Of a DNA stretch of 38,906 bases, positions 1 through 7,973 are shown in pieces. The position numbers and the translations under genes were made by a program. The stretch is from NCBI GenBank assembly GCA_025965125.1, contig JAOPXM010000160.1:1-38906 (forward strand). The letters are read 5' to 3'. Source of the DNA: Nocardioides sp. GTDB lineage: Bacteria; Actinomycetota; Actinomycetes; Propionibacteriales; Nocardioidaceae. The notes under the pieces were generated by a model. It saw nothing but the letters and a program-made list of their open reading frames with translations. It made no database searches and had not been told where the DNA came from. Each line of letters begins with the position of its first letter. Within the stretch, counting starts at the first letter, position 1.

Positions 1-2
1 GC

Positions 3-1220
3 GAACAGCGTGAGTTTGACCGCCCTCCCGGTGGAGCTCACCGAGTCCCCGGTCTGAGCCTGCCGGGTCTGGCGAACTGCCACAGCCACGCGTTCCACCG
101 GGCGCTGCGGGGGCGGACCCAGCGGAAGCGGGGGACGTTCTGGACCTGGCGGGAGCAGATGTACGCCGTGGCCGGCCGGCTCGATCCCGACTCCTACTTC
201 GAGCTGGCCCGGGCCACGTACCGGGAGATGGCCGCGGCCGGCATCACGACCGTGGGGGAGTTCCACTACCTCCACCACCAGCTCGACGGCACGCCGTACG
301 ACGACCCGAACGCCATGGGACACGCGTTGATGTCGGCCGCCGGCGAGGCCGGGATCCGGATCACGCTGCTCGACACGTGCTACCTGAGCTCGGGTTTCGG
401 GACGCCGGTCGAAGGAGCGCAATTGCGCTACTCGGACGGGTCAGCGGAGGCCTGGGCTGTCCGAACCGCGCAATTGCGCCCAAATGACGGGGCGGTCATC
501 GGCGCCGCCGTCCACTCCGTGCGGGCCGTGCCGGCCGATCAGCTTCCCGCGATCGGCGCAGCAGCCACCGGGCCCCTGCACGTCCACCTCTCGGAGCAGG
601 TCGCTGAGAACGACGCCTGCGTTGCGGCGTACGGCGTCACGCCGACCCGGCTGCTGCACGACACCGGGCTGCTGGGACCGGACACCAGCGTGGTGCACGC
701 GACCCACCTGACCGACGAGGACATCAAGACTCTCGGCGGCACCGGCGCGTTCGCCTGCTTCTGTCCCACCACCGAGCGTGACCTCGGTGACGGCATCGGA
801 CCCAGCCGAGCGCTTCACGACGCGGGTGCTCGCCTGACCCTGGGCTCGGACAGCCACGCCGTCATCGACCTCTTCGAGGAGATGCGGGGCGTCGAGCTCG
901 ATGAACGCCTCGCGACCCAGCAACGAGGCCACTGGGCCAGCGCAGAGCTCCTGACAGCGGCCACCGCCGACGGCCACGTGAGCCTGGGCTGGCCCGACGC
1001 AGGGGAGATCAAGGTGGGAAACCGCGCCGACCTGGTCACCCTCGACACCGCGACGACCCGGACCGCCGGCACCGGCGCCGACGAGAACACCGCGGTCTTC
1101 GCCGCGACCGCGGCGGACGTCACCCAGGTCATGGTCGACGGCAGCATCGTCGTCCGCCAGGGCGACCACGAGGAGATCGGCCGGGAGCTGGCCGCCGTCA
1201 TCGAGGAGATGTGGACATGA
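3..1220 (+). CDS. hutF: Formimidoylglutamate deiminase, 5' end missing
   Basis: Amidohydrolase-family enzyme that deaminates N-formimino-L-glutamate to N-formyl-L-glutamate and ammonia in histidine degradation, in the cytoplasm. The frame is already open at base 3 and runs to TGA at 1218-1220, so the N-terminus lies outside the window. Bases 69-101 encode [11 protein letters not shown], which holds the HxH metal-binding pair, followed by the family signature FWTWREQMY. Later motifs include HVHLSEQ (a metal-ligand His), VVHATHLT, and [15 protein letters not shown] with the catalytic or metal Asp. The stop overlaps the hutI start by 4 bases, so the two genes are probably translated together. 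Bases 417-493 contain a repeat element also found at 29599-29674 and use the AT-richer codons CAA TTG twice. The alternative, a chlorohydrolase-like amidohydrolase, is unlikely given the hutI neighbour. Confidence 0.93.
   Translation, partial: EQREFDRPPGGAHRVPGLSLPGLANCHSHAFHRALRGRTQRKRGTFWTWREQMYAVAGRLDPDSYFELARATYREMAAAGITTVGEFHYLHHQLDGTPYDDPNAMGHALMSAAGEAGIRITLLDTCYLSSGFGTPVEGAQLRYSDGSAEAWAVRTAQLRPNDGAVIGAAVHSVRAVPADQLPAIGAAATGPLHVHLSEQVAENDACVAAYGVTPTRLLHDTGLLGPDTSVVHATHLTDEDIKTLGGTGAFACFCPTTERDLGDGIGPSRALHDAGARLTLGSDSHAVIDLFEEMRGVELDERLATQQRGHWASAELLTAATADGHVSLGWPDAGEIKVGNRADLVTLDTATTRTAGTGADENTAVFAATAADVTQVMVDGSIVVRQGDHEEIGRELAAVIEEMWT
417..493 (+). repeat. Composite short repeat, copy A (inside hutF)
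   Basis: Two direct copies of a 26-base motif start at 417 and 468, exactly 51 bases apart. Each has the dyad GCGC-AATT-GCGC followed about five bases later by GACGGGKC. A second pair with the same 51-base spacing lies at 29599-29674. Each of the other three copies matches the copy at 29650 at 21 of 26 positions. In hutF the dyads are read as Ala-Gln-Leu-Arg. The reading frame and the local match to actinobacterial HutF are not disturbed. Confidence 0.6.
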
Positions 1221-2377
1221 CGAGCACGCTGATCACCAACATCGCCGAGCTCGTGACCAACGACCCCGAGGCCGACGACCTGCTCGGCGCCATCTCCGAC
1301 GCGGCCCTGGTCGTCGAGGGCGCGCGGGTCGCCTGGGTCGGTCGCGCCGCCGACGCCCCGGCCACCGACGAGCGCCTCGATGTAGGGGGGCGGGCCGTAC
1401 TCCCGGGCTTCGTCGACAGCCACAGCCACCTCGTCTTCGCGGGCGACCGGGCCCAGGAGTTCGCAGCCCGGATGGGCGGGAAGAGCTACGCAGCGGGCGG
1501 GATCCGGACGACGGTCGCCGCGACCCGGGCGGCCACCGACGAGCAGCTCACCGCCCACGTCGCGCGGCTGGTCCAGGAGATGCGGCGCCAGGGGACCACG
1601 ACGGTCGAGATCAAGAGCGGGTACGGGTTGACGACGAAGGACGAGGCACGCAGCCTCGCCGTCGCCCGTCAGTTCACCGAGGAGACGACGTTCCTCGGAG
1701 CCCACGTGGTGCCCGCCGACACCGACCCGGCGGCGTACGTCGAGCTCGTCACCGGCGCGATGCTGGAGGCGGCGGCACCTTACGCGAAGTGGATCGATGT
1801 CTTCTGCGAGCGAGGTGCCTTCGACGACGACCAGGCTCGGACGATCCTGGCTGCGGGGCGCCAACACGGGCTGCGACCAAGGCTGCACGCCAACCAGCTC
1901 GGCCCCGGGCCGGGTGTGCGACTGGCCGCGGAGCTCGGGCTGACCGCGGTCGACCACTGCACGTTCCTCGAGCACGCGGACGTGGTCGCGCTGCGTGACT
2001 CAGGGACGATCGCGACGCTGCTGCCGGGCGTCGAGTTCTCCACCCGGCAGCCCTACCCGGACGCCCGGGCGCTCCTGGACGCGGGGGTTGGTGTCGCGAT
2101 CGCCAGCGACTGCAACCCGGGGTCCAGCTTCACCAGCTCGCTGCCGCTGTGCGTCGCGCTCGCGGTGCGCGAGATGGGGATGACCCCCGCGGAGGCGGTG
2201 CACGCGGCGACGGCGATGGGCGCACGCGCCCTGGGCCGGGACGACATCGGAGCGCTCATGCCGGGCAAACGGGCCGACCTGATGGTTCTCGATGCCCCGA
2301 GCCACGTGCACCTGGCCTACCGACCCGGCGTGCCCCTGGTTCAGTCGGTCTGGCTGGGCGGTCGACCGCAGATGTAG
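1217..2377 (+). CDS. hutI: Imidazolonepropionase
   Basis: Hydrolyses 4-imidazolone-5-propionate to N-formimino-L-glutamate, the substrate of HutF encoded just upstream. The product is 386 residues, normal for the family. Visible motifs are [18 protein letters not shown] near residues 62-78 with the HxH metal ligands, [21 protein letters not shown] (metal His), DHCTFLE and the C-terminal [15 protein letters not shown] substrate/metal segment. I chose ATG 1217 because it overlaps the hutF stop as ATGA and has AGGAG at 1204-1208 eight bases upstream. GTG 1211 is in frame but badly spaced from that site. The hutH and hutU genes are not in the window. Confidence 0.95.
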   Translation: MTSTLITNIAELVTNDPEADDLLGAISDAALVVEGARVAWVGRAADAPATDERLDVGGRAVLPGFVDSHSHLVFAGDRAQEFAARMGGKSYAAGGIRTTVAATRAATDEQLTAHVARLVQEMRRQGTTTVEIKSGYGLTTKDEARSLAVARQFTEETTFLGAHVVPADTDPAAYVELVTGAMLEAAAPYAKWIDVFCERGAFDDDQARTILAAGRQHGLRPRLHANQLGPGPGVRLAAELGLTAVDHCTFLEHADVVALRDSGTIATLLPGVEFSTRQPYPDARALLDAGVGVAIASDCNPGSSFTSSLPLCVALAVREMGMTPAEAVHAATAMGARALGRDDIGALMPGKRADLMVLDAPSHVHLAYRPGVPLVQSVWLGGRPQM

Positions 2378-2425
2378 CGGATGCCCGAGCCCGTCCAGCG
2401 CCCCGGCAAGGCCCCGTCTAAGGCA

Positions 2426-2444
2426 CCCCCGGAGCGGCCGGGGG
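2426..2444 (+). terminator. GC-rich hairpin after hutI
   Basis: Perfect 7-bp stem CCCCCGG / CCGGGGG with a 5-base loop, starting 49 bases after the hutI stop. It has no T-run, as is common for actinobacterial terminators, and probably ends the hut transcript. The 150 bases between hutI and the next gene otherwise hold only the leader hairpin described at 2471-2525. Confidence 0.5.
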
Positions 2445-2470
2445 CAGAGATAAGGCAGATGCCCGATGTG

Positions 2471-2525
2471 GGGGCCTACCTCAGGGAGCGAACCTCGTCT
2501 CACCAACGAGGAGCTGAGGAGCCCC
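2471..2525 (+). promoter_or_regulatory. Three-stem leader hairpin overlapping the RBS of the 48-aa gene
   Basis: Three nested perfect stems stack into one arm: GGGGC/GCCCC (2471-2475 with 2521-2525), CCTCAG/CTGAGG (2479-2484 with 2514-2519) and CCTCGT/ACGAGG (2493-2498 with 2506-2511), with a 7-base loop. The 3' strand contains CTGAGGAG, the only purine-rich ribosome-binding site before ATG 2528. The folded RNA would therefore hide it. The structure is read directly from the sequence. A regulatory role (temperature, ligand or protein controlled) is inference. Confidence 0.5.
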
Positions 2526-2527
2526 AG

Positions 2528-2674
2528 ATGTTCGAGAGCAGCAACCCCTTCCTGCAGACCGAGCTCGACTACCGCCGCGACCGCATCCGGTCGAGCGTGG
2601 TCCAGCGCAAGAACCGGCACGTGCGGAACCCGTTCGTACGCCGCCCTGCCGAGTCGAGCGACAACGCGCGCTGA
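2528..2674 (+). CDS. Small basic protein, 48 aa, unknown function
   Basis: Starts at ATG 2528 with CTGAGGAG (2514-2521) seven bases upstream and ends at TGA 2672-2674. An upstream in-frame ATG at 2381 would give 97 residues, but it lacks a good ribosome-binding site and would read through the terminator and leader hairpins, so I prefer the short form. The product starts MFESSNPFLQTELDYRRDRI and is rich in Arg (10 of 48), with no membrane segment, cysteine or recognisable domain. It may form one basic helix. It precedes the LuxR-family gene by 21 bases and is flanked by hairpins on both sides, which suggests co-transcription with, or control of, that regulator. I do not recognise its family. 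Confidence 0.55.
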   Translation: MFESSNPFLQTELDYRRDRIRSSVVQRKNRHVRNPFVRRPAESSDNAR

Positions 2675-2690
2675 CCCCGAGAACGGGGTC
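2673..2690 (+). terminator. Hairpin at the stop codon of the 48-aa gene
   Basis: Perfect 6-bp stem GACCCC / GGGGTC with loop GAGAAC. The 5' arm includes the last two bases of the stop codon, and the hairpin ends five bases before GTG 2696. No T-run follows. It could be an attenuator or stability element between the small gene and the regulator gene. Confidence 0.35.
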
Positions 2691-2695
2691 GAGCC

Positions 2696-5689
2696 GTGAA
2701 CAATTCAAGCCAACTCACAACCGAACACGGGATCATGGACGGCGTGACAGCACATACGAGCCGGACCTTGGTCGGGCGAGACGCCGAGCTGACGGAAATT
2801 GCTTCGTTGCTCGGCGTCTCTGGCGTCCCCGACCAGGTGTCCCCGGGGACCGGGATCGTGCTGCTGTCCGGTGATGCCGGCGTCGGGAAGACCCGACTGC
2901 TCACCGAGCTGCGCGATCTCGCCTTCACCGAGGGCTGGCAGGTGTTCGCTGGCCACTGCCTCGACTTCGGTGACAGCGCGCTTCCCTATCTCCCCTTCTC
3001 CGAGGTCCTGGGCCGCCTGGCCGCCGACCTCCCCGACGTGGTCGACCAGGTGGCGTCGGTGCGCCCCGCCCTGGCCCGCCTCCAGCCCGGCCGTCGCGTG
3101 CTCTCGTCCACCGACGGTTCCGGCGAGTCGGACACCTCAGCGCTCGACCGCGGTGACCTGTTCGACGCCGTGCACGCGGTGCTCGAGGCCGTCGCGGAGA
3201 AGGCTCCTCTCCTGTTGGTCATCGAGGACGCCCACTGGGCCGACCAGTCGACGCGCGACATGCTCTCCTTCCTCTTCTCCCGGCCCTTCGTCGGCCCGGT
3301 GGCCGTGGTGGCGTCGTACCGCTCCGACGACCTGCACCGCCGCCATCCCCTGCGCCGCCAGGTCGCCGAGTGGTCCCGCATCCGTGGCGTCGACCGCATC
3401 CAGCTCGCGCCGCTCTCCGACGATGCCGTGCGCACCCTGATCGCCGAGCTGCTTCCAGGTGGCCTCAAGGAGTCCGAGCTCGCCGACATCGTCGGGCGGG
3501 CCGAGGGCAACGCGTTCTTCGTCGAGGAGCTCATCAGCGCCGCATCGATGCCCGGCAGCTGGGTGCCGGCCGATCTCGCTGACGTGCTCCTGGTGCGCCT
3601 CGACCGGCTCGACGACAACGCCCGCCAGGTCGTGCGCACCGCGAGCGTCAGTGGCCGCAAGGTCTCCCACGACATGCTCGCGGCCGCCTCGGGACTGGCC
3701 GGCACCTCGCTCGACGAAGGCCTGCGGCAGGCGGTCGAGATGAACGTCCTGCTCGCGAACGACGGCAGCTATGCCTTCCGGCACGCCTTGCTCGGCGAGG
3801 CGGTCTACGACGACCTGCTCCCGGGCGAGCGGGTCCGGCTGCACGCGCAGTACACCGAAGCCCTGCGAGACGGGGCGGCCCGCGGCACCGCCGCCGAGCT
3901 GGCCCGGCACGCCCGGCTGGCGATGGACCTGCAGACCGCGCTCACCGCCTCCATCCAGGCCGGCAACGAGGCCAGCGCCGTGGGCGGTCCCGACGAGGCG
4001 GCCGCCCACTACCAGCAGGCGCTCGAGCTCCTGGTCGATCCGAAACGCGAGCTCGACGCCGGCGTGCCGATCTCCAAGCTCGTCGTCGCCGCGGGCGACG
4101 CGCTCACCGCCAGCGGCCACCCGATGCGGGCGGCGGCGCTGATCGCCGAACACCTCGACCGGTTGCCCGCAGACGCCCCCGGGGCCGAGCGGGCCCGCCT
4201 GCTGTCGGCACGGGCCAACGCGCTGATCGTCACCGAGAGTGACGTCGACCCCGTGTCGGTCTCGCAGGAGGCCGTGGACCTGCTGCCCGACGACGCGAAC
4301 GGGCTGCGCGCGAAGGTGCTGGCGATCCACGCCCGCATCCTCTCGGCGTATGGCCGCTTCGACGAGGCGCAGGCCGCGGGCATGGACGCGCTCGAGCTTG
4401 CCGAGCGCCTCGACCTGAACGAGTTGGCCTCCGACGCCATCACCACGTTGAGCGGCCTCAAGAAGGCCGGTCCCAAGGAGGGCCTGCGGTCCGCACTTCG
4501 CGAAGCGATCGCCCGGGCCGAGGAGTCCGGAGCGATCCATGCCGAGCTCCGCGGCCGGTTCCTCCTCGGCCGCTCCTACGAGGACTGGGCGGAGTTCGAC
4601 GAGGCCGACGAGTGGTTCCGCAGCGGCATCAAGAGGGCGACGGAGGCCGGCATGCCGTGGGCGCCGTACGGCTTCGAGTGCCGCTGGCAGCTCTCCTGGG
4701 TCAAGTCCGTGCGGGGTGACTGGGACGAGGCGCTCGAGCTGATGGACTTCACCGGGCAGTCGCCGCCGCCCGTGCCGCGGGCGCTGCTGGACAGCCTGCG
4801 CCTGAACATTCTCCAGGCCCGCGGCCAGGACGTCACCGCACCGGCCCGGGCGCTGCGACGCCTCTGGCCGCAGGAGGGCGGGGTGCCCATCCACGCCGCG
4901 TCCGCCGAGATCGCCTGCGCCGCGCAACGCAGCGACCCCGACGGCGCGTTGCAGGTGTACGCCGACGCCGTGGCCGTGCTCAGCCAGATCTGGCACGAGT
5001 GGTTCAGTGCCCGGATCCGGCTGGCGGCGTTGACGATCGGCGCGATCGCACGATCCATGCCCCAGATCGCGGCCGGCGAGCGCGCGGCGTACATCGTCCA
5101 GGTCGACCGCCTGCACGCCGACGGCCACCAGGTGCTGGAGCGGTACACCGACCCCTCCGGTCATTGGGGCCCCGAGGGTCGATCCTGGGTGAAGCGGCTC
5201 GATGCGGAGACGCTGCGGGCCCGGTGGCTCGCCGGCGTGGACGCACCCGAGCTCGACGTCCTCGTCGACACCTGGCGCGAGACCGTGCTCCTGGTGGAGG
5301 AGTTCGGGGATGTCTACGAGCTGGCCCGGGTCCGCACCGCGCTGGCCGGCATCCTGCGCGCCGCCGGTGACCCCGCCGCGGCGCGGGAGCAGGGCGACCT
5401 CGCTCGGGAGACCGCACACCGGCTCGGGGCACAGCTGCTGCTCGAGGAGCTGCGGGCCCTGGGCAGTACCGCCGTCCGCGGCGATGCCGCACCGGACGCC
5501 CTGACCGCTCGCGAGGCGGAGATCCTGGCACTGGTCGCCGAGGGCCGCTCCAACGGTGAGATCGGCAAGCAGCTCTTCATCAGCGCCAAGACCGTCAGCG
5601 TGCACGTCTCCAACATCCTCGGGAAGCTCGGCGCGTCCGGCCGGACCGAGGCCGCCGCGATCGCCCGTCGCCGCGGTCTCCTGGACTAG
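2696..5689 (+). CDS. Large ATP-binding LuxR-family (LAL-type) transcriptional regulator
   Basis: A 997-residue regulator with MalT/LAL architecture. The N-terminal AAA ATPase has Walker A GDAGVGKT at residues 59-66 and a Walker B-like [12 protein letters not shown] near 172-183. A long helical, TPR-like middle follows (about 350-900), rich in Ala/Glu/Leu repeats. A C-terminal LuxR helix-turn-helix starts [21 protein letters not shown] (about 934 onward) and contains [16 protein letters not shown]. The family usually senses a small ligand through the middle region and activates transcription in an ATP-dependent way. GTG 2696, ATG 2735 and GTG 2744 are all in frame before the conserved LVGRDAEL. 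None has a strong ribosome-binding site, so the exact start is uncertain. The target genes and signal cannot be told from the sequence. Confidence 0.9.
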   Translation: MNNSSQLTTEHGIMDGVTAHTSRTLVGRDAELTEIASLLGVSGVPDQVSPGTGIVLLSGDAGVGKTRLLTELRDLAFTEGWQVFAGHCLDFGDSALPYLPFSEVLGRLAADLPDVVDQVASVRPALARLQPGRRVLSSTDGSGESDTSALDRGDLFDAVHAVLEAVAEKAPLLLVIEDAHWADQSTRDMLSFLFSRPFVGPVAVVASYRSDDLHRRHPLRRQVAEWSRIRGVDRIQLAPLSDDAVRTLIAELLPGGLKESELADIVGRAEGNAFFVEELISAASMPGSWVPADLADVLLVRLDRLDDNARQVVRTASVSGRKVSHDMLAAASGLAGTSLDEGLRQAVEMNVLLANDGSYAFRHALLGEAVYDDLLPGERVRLHAQYTEALRDGAARGTAAELARHARLAMDLQTALTASIQAGNEASAVGGPDEAAAHYQQALELLVDPKRELDAGVPISKLVVAAGDALTASGHPMRAAALIAEHLDRLPADAPGAERARLLSARANALIVTESDVDPVSVSQEAVDLLPDDANGLRAKVLAIHARILSAYGRFDEAQAAGMDALELAERLDLNELASDAITTLSGLKKAGPKEGLRSALREAIARAEESGAIHAELRGRFLLGRSYEDWAEFDEADEWFRSGIKRATEAGMPWAPYGFECRWQLSWVKSVRGDWDEALELMDFTGQSPPPVPRALLDSLRLNILQARGQDVTAPARALRRLWPQEGGVPIHAASAEIACAAQRSDPDGALQVYADAVAVLSQIWHEWFSARIRLAALTIGAIARSMPQIAAGERAAYIVQVDRLHADGHQVLERYTDPSGHWGPEGRSWVKRLDAETLRARWLAGVDAPELDVLVDTWRETVLLVEEFGDVYELARVRTALAGILRAAGDPAAAREQGDLARETAHRLGAQLLLEELRALGSTAVRGDAAPDALTAREAEILALVAEGRSNGEIGKQLFISAKTVSVHVSNILGKLGASGRTEAAAIARRRGLLD

Positions 5690-5700
5690 GTGTCCGTGAC

Positions 5701-5727
5701 CGTCACACTTCGGCACCCTCGATCGTC
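5701..5727 (+). promoter_or_regulatory. Candidate SigJ/ECF41-type promoter
   Basis: CGTCACA at 5701-5707 and CGTC at 5724-5727 are separated by exactly 16 bases. This resembles the known ECF41/SigJ motif, with (T)GTCACA at -35 and CGTC at -10. It lies directly before the sigma factor gene, whose ATG is 9 bases after the -10 element. The transcript would therefore be leaderless or nearly so, and the gene autoregulated. Confidence 0.55.
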
Positions 5728-5736
5728 TCCTCACCC

Positions 5737-6576
5737 ATGACCGACGAAGCCGCCACCGCCGCCATCTCGACCGCGTGGGACCAGGACCGCCGCTACCTGC
5801 TCGCCGTCGCCTCCCGGATCCTCGCCAACCCCGGCGAGGCCGAGGATGTCGTCCAGGACGCGTTCGCCCGGCTCGCCGTGCAACGGGTCGAAGAGATCCG
5901 CGACCTGCGCGCGTGGCTCGTCGTCGTCGTTCGACGGCTGGCCCTGGACCGGCTCGGGTCTGCCCAGCGCCGGCTGTCCGTGCCGATGGAGGGCGACCCC
6001 GGTGGCGTTGTCGCCGACCCGGCCGACCGGGTGACCCTCGATGACGACGTACGCCGCGCCCTCGGTGTGGTCCTCGACCGGCTGACACCGGCCGAGCGGA
6101 CCTCGTTCCTGCTCCACGACGTGTTCGGCTTGCCGTTTGACGCGGTCGGCGACCTGGTCGGACGTACGCCGGCCGCCTGCCGTCAGCTCGCGAGCCGGGC
6201 CCGACGCTCCATTCGCGAGCGGGACGAGGCCGTTCCCACGGAGGTGGACGGGGCCACGCGTGCGGTGGTGGCGCGGTTTGCGGCGGCCTGCGCGGGCGGC
6301 GACCTCGTCGGCCTGATGACAGTGCTCGACCCGTCCGTCGAGGGTGACGCCACCGTCGATGGGCGTCATGTCGGCTTCGCCGAGGGCGCCGAGGCCGTGG
6401 CCGAACGGGTGCTGTTCTTCCTCGGGCCTCGTCGCGGTTACGTCCTCGAGCTGATCCCGCTCGAGGACGGAGTGGGCCTCCTGGCCTCGCGCCGCGGCGA
6501 CCCGACCGCCGTTCTCCGCATCGACGTGGCCGACGGGCTCGTGCACCACCTGCATGCGGTCGTGCTGCCGGGCTAG
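5737..6576 (+). CDS. ECF sigma factor of the SigJ/ECF41 type with SnoaL-like C-terminal domain
   Basis: A 279-residue extracytoplasmic-function sigma factor. Region 2 spans about residues 15-75 (YLLAVASRILANPGEAEDVVQDAF). Region 4 spans about 108-165 (LTPAERTSFLLHDVFGLPFDAVGDLVGRTPAACRQ is its helix-turn-helix area). A C-terminal SnoaL-like fold (about 170-279) replaces the usual separate anti-sigma factor and is known in this class to modulate activity. The protein is slightly short, and I do not see the conserved NPDKL-type motif near its end. No carboxymuconolactone decarboxylase-type partner, frequent beside ECF41 genes, is present. ATG 5737 is chosen from homology and the promoter immediately upstream. 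The stop is TAG 6574-6576. Confidence 0.87.
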   Translation: MTDEAATAAISTAWDQDRRYLLAVASRILANPGEAEDVVQDAFARLAVQRVEEIRDLRAWLVVVVRRLALDRLGSAQRRLSVPMEGDPGGVVADPADRVTLDDDVRRALGVVLDRLTPAERTSFLLHDVFGLPFDAVGDLVGRTPAACRQLASRARRSIRERDEAVPTEVDGATRAVVARFAAACAGGDLVGLMTVLDPSVEGDATVDGRHVGFAEGAEAVAERVLFFLGPRRGYVLELIPLEDGVGLLASRRGDPTAVLRIDVADGLVHHLHAVVLPG

Positions 6577-6748
6577 AACCCGGGGTGGTTCGCAGGCAGC
6601 GGGAGCTTGTCCCCGCCCTGACAGGGCGGGGTGGGAGACACTGGCCAGGCCCGCCGCGTCAGGTCCGAACAGGTTCGGTGCAAGCCCTTGGCGCAGGGTG
6701 GGGTCCGGCACGGCGCGCGGGCTCCGGGTTGAACAAGGAGGTGCCGTC
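6577..6748 (+). other. 172-base structured leader before the channel-like gene
   Basis: This non-coding stretch contains a perfect 9-bp hairpin with arms CCCCGCCCT (6611-6619) and AGGGCGGGG (6623-6631), which could terminate the sigma factor transcript. It is followed by CCGAA/TTCGG (6665-6669 with 6674-6678) and CCCT/AGGG (6685-6688 with 6695-6698), and then the strong ribosome-binding site AAGGAGGTG (6735-6743). I compared it by eye with the cobalamin, c-di-AMP and SRP RNA signatures I know and found no match. Confidence 0.4.
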
Positions 6749-7105
6749 GTGATCCGAGATGAGCTGTCGAGGTTGACCCGGTACGAGGAGCGGCACCGCC
6801 GGCTGCTCGCCCGGATCGAGCTTGCCGGCGGCCTGTCGCTGGCGGTGTTCGTGGTCGGCACCCTGCTGGTGTGGCTGACCGAGAGTGGGCACCAGGGCGG
6901 GGAGATCCATGGCCTTGGCGATGCCGCGTTCTTCACCGCGGTGCAGCTGCTGACCGTGTCCTCCTCGATGCCCAACCCGGTCACCTCAGCCGGCCGGGTC
7001 GTCGACGTCCTCCTGGAGTTCTGGGCGATCTTCGTCATCACCGCCCTTGCCGGCAGCTTCGCAACGTTCTTCAGCTCCGGCGACTCCTCCTCCAGCGGCG
7101 GGTGA
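6749..7105 (+). CDS. Two-helix ion-channel-like membrane protein lacking the K+ filter
   Basis: A 118-residue protein starting at GTG 6749, with AAGGAGGTG five bases upstream. A basic, amphipathic N-terminus (about 1-25, many Arg) precedes TM1 (about 26-46, LAGGLSLAVFVVGTLLVWL). A re-entrant-like segment FFTAVQLLTVSSSMPNP follows (about 61-77), and then TM2 (about 81-107, SAGRVVDVLLEFWAIFVITA). The segment order and the AGRVV...L pattern of TM2 resemble two-TM potassium channels. The position of TVGYG is occupied by TVSSSMPNP, so K+ conduction as such is unlikely. A short Ser/Gly tail ends the protein. It could be a channel with other selectivity, a non-conducting relative or a small structural membrane protein. 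The function is unknown. Confidence 0.6.
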   Translation: MIRDELSRLTRYEERHRRLLARIELAGGLSLAVFVVGTLLVWLTESGHQGGEIHGLGDAAFFTAVQLLTVSSSMPNPVTSAGRVVDVLLEFWAIFVITALAGSFATFFSSGDSSSSGG

Positions 7106-7196
7106 CCGTCTGCGCCGAGGTCGAGACCAGCTGCGGCGTGCCGGACATCGTGGTCCTCATCGCGGGATCCATCGGCTTCGACTGGGCACGGAAAAC

Positions 7197-7895
7197 TCAG
7201 GCGCTCTTGCGAATCCCCTCGCGCCAGATCAGCTGAACGATGCTCGGTCGCACGTCGACGGTCGCAACGGCGATGCGACGCCGTGACCAGGTCTCGTCGT
7301 CAGCCTGCCGGAGCAGGCAGTCGGCGAGGTCGGCACGCGACGTGAACTGCTCGCCCAGATGTCCCTCACCGACCTTGTAGACCGTCACGTCCGGAGTCTC
7401 GAAGAGCCCCGACGGCCGGACGATCGTCCAGTCCAGGTCCGTCGTTGTGACGACCTCCTCGAGGCGCCGCATGTCGTCGTACAGCTGCTTGCCGATCGTG
7501 TTCGCGACGAGGGGCTGCACGACCTTGTCGAAGAACAGGCCCCCCGTGCGTCCCGGGTTCGTGGCGCACACGCTCGATGTCACGCAGACCAGGCGGGCCA
7601 CGTCGTGGCGGTGCATGGCCTGGACGATCGACCGGCCACCGGCTGAGTAGACCTCGATCGGCTTGCGGCTGAACGGCACCCCCAGCGTCGACAGCACGGC
7701 CGCCTGTCCGCGTACGGCGGCGGCGACCGACTCCGCGTCGTACACGTCGCCGGCGATGACCCGAAGACGGACATGGCTGAGTGGGAAGTCCTCCGGATGA
7801 CGGGTGAACGCGGTGACGTCGTGGCCCTCGTCGAGGGCCTGGGCGGTGAGCAACCGGCCGGTGGGTCCGTTGGCGCCGAAGACGATGAGCTTCAT
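7197..7895 (-). CDS. NAD(P)-binding oxidoreductase (atypical SDR / NmrA-like)
   Basis: A 232-residue protein starting MKLIVFGANGPTGRLLTAQAL. The GxNGxTG dinucleotide-binding loop at residues 7-13 is typical of atypical short-chain dehydrogenases of the NmrA/NAD(P)H-binding type. Further family landmarks are AAVLSTLG, SAGGRSIVQAM, VCVTSSV and DWTIVRPSGLF. Such proteins reduce or isomerise unknown substrates or sense the NAD(P) redox state. ATG at 7895 is chosen because AAAGGAG lies six bases upstream on the minus strand. The gene is divergent from the sucrase/ferredoxin-like gene, with 78 bases between them. The substrate cannot be predicted. Confidence 0.82.
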   Translation of the reverse strand: MKLIVFGANGPTGRLLTAQALDEGHDVTAFTRHPEDFPLSHVRLRVIAGDVYDAESVAAAVRGQAAVLSTLGVPFSRKPIEVYSAGGRSIVQAMHRHDVARLVCVTSSVCATNPGRTGGLFFDKVVQPLVANTIGKQLYDDMRRLEEVVTTTDLDWTIVRPSGLFETPDVTVYKVGEGHLGEQFTSRADLADCLLRQADDETWSRRRIAVATVDVRPSIVQLIWREGIRKSA

Positions 7896-7973
7896 GGCTT
7901 CTCCTTTGGTAGGTGTGTGGGACGGGACGACCCACTGGCGCGGAACGTGACAGCAACCGGGCAGACTCGGTGT

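Noticed and set aside
417..493. Insertion of a mobile element that breaks hutF
   Set aside because: The reading frame continues and the protein aligns in length with actinobacterial HutF from memory, with no extra residues. The element may have converted the local DNA, but it has not disrupted the gene.
815..1975. Long minus-strand open frames opposite hutF and hutI, and similarly at 3137-6088 opposite the LuxR gene
   Set aside because: They are by-products of high GC in the third codon position of the plus-strand genes. The translations are Arg/Gly/Pro-rich with no family motif, while the plus strand carries clear conserved domains.
6577..6748. Possible known riboswitch or SRP-like RNA before the channel-like gene
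   Set aside because: The short string CAGGTCCGAA resembles part of SRP RNA, and a K+-related gene suggested a c-di-AMP riboswitch, but the conserved blocks of neither class are present. It is kept only as an unassigned structured leader.
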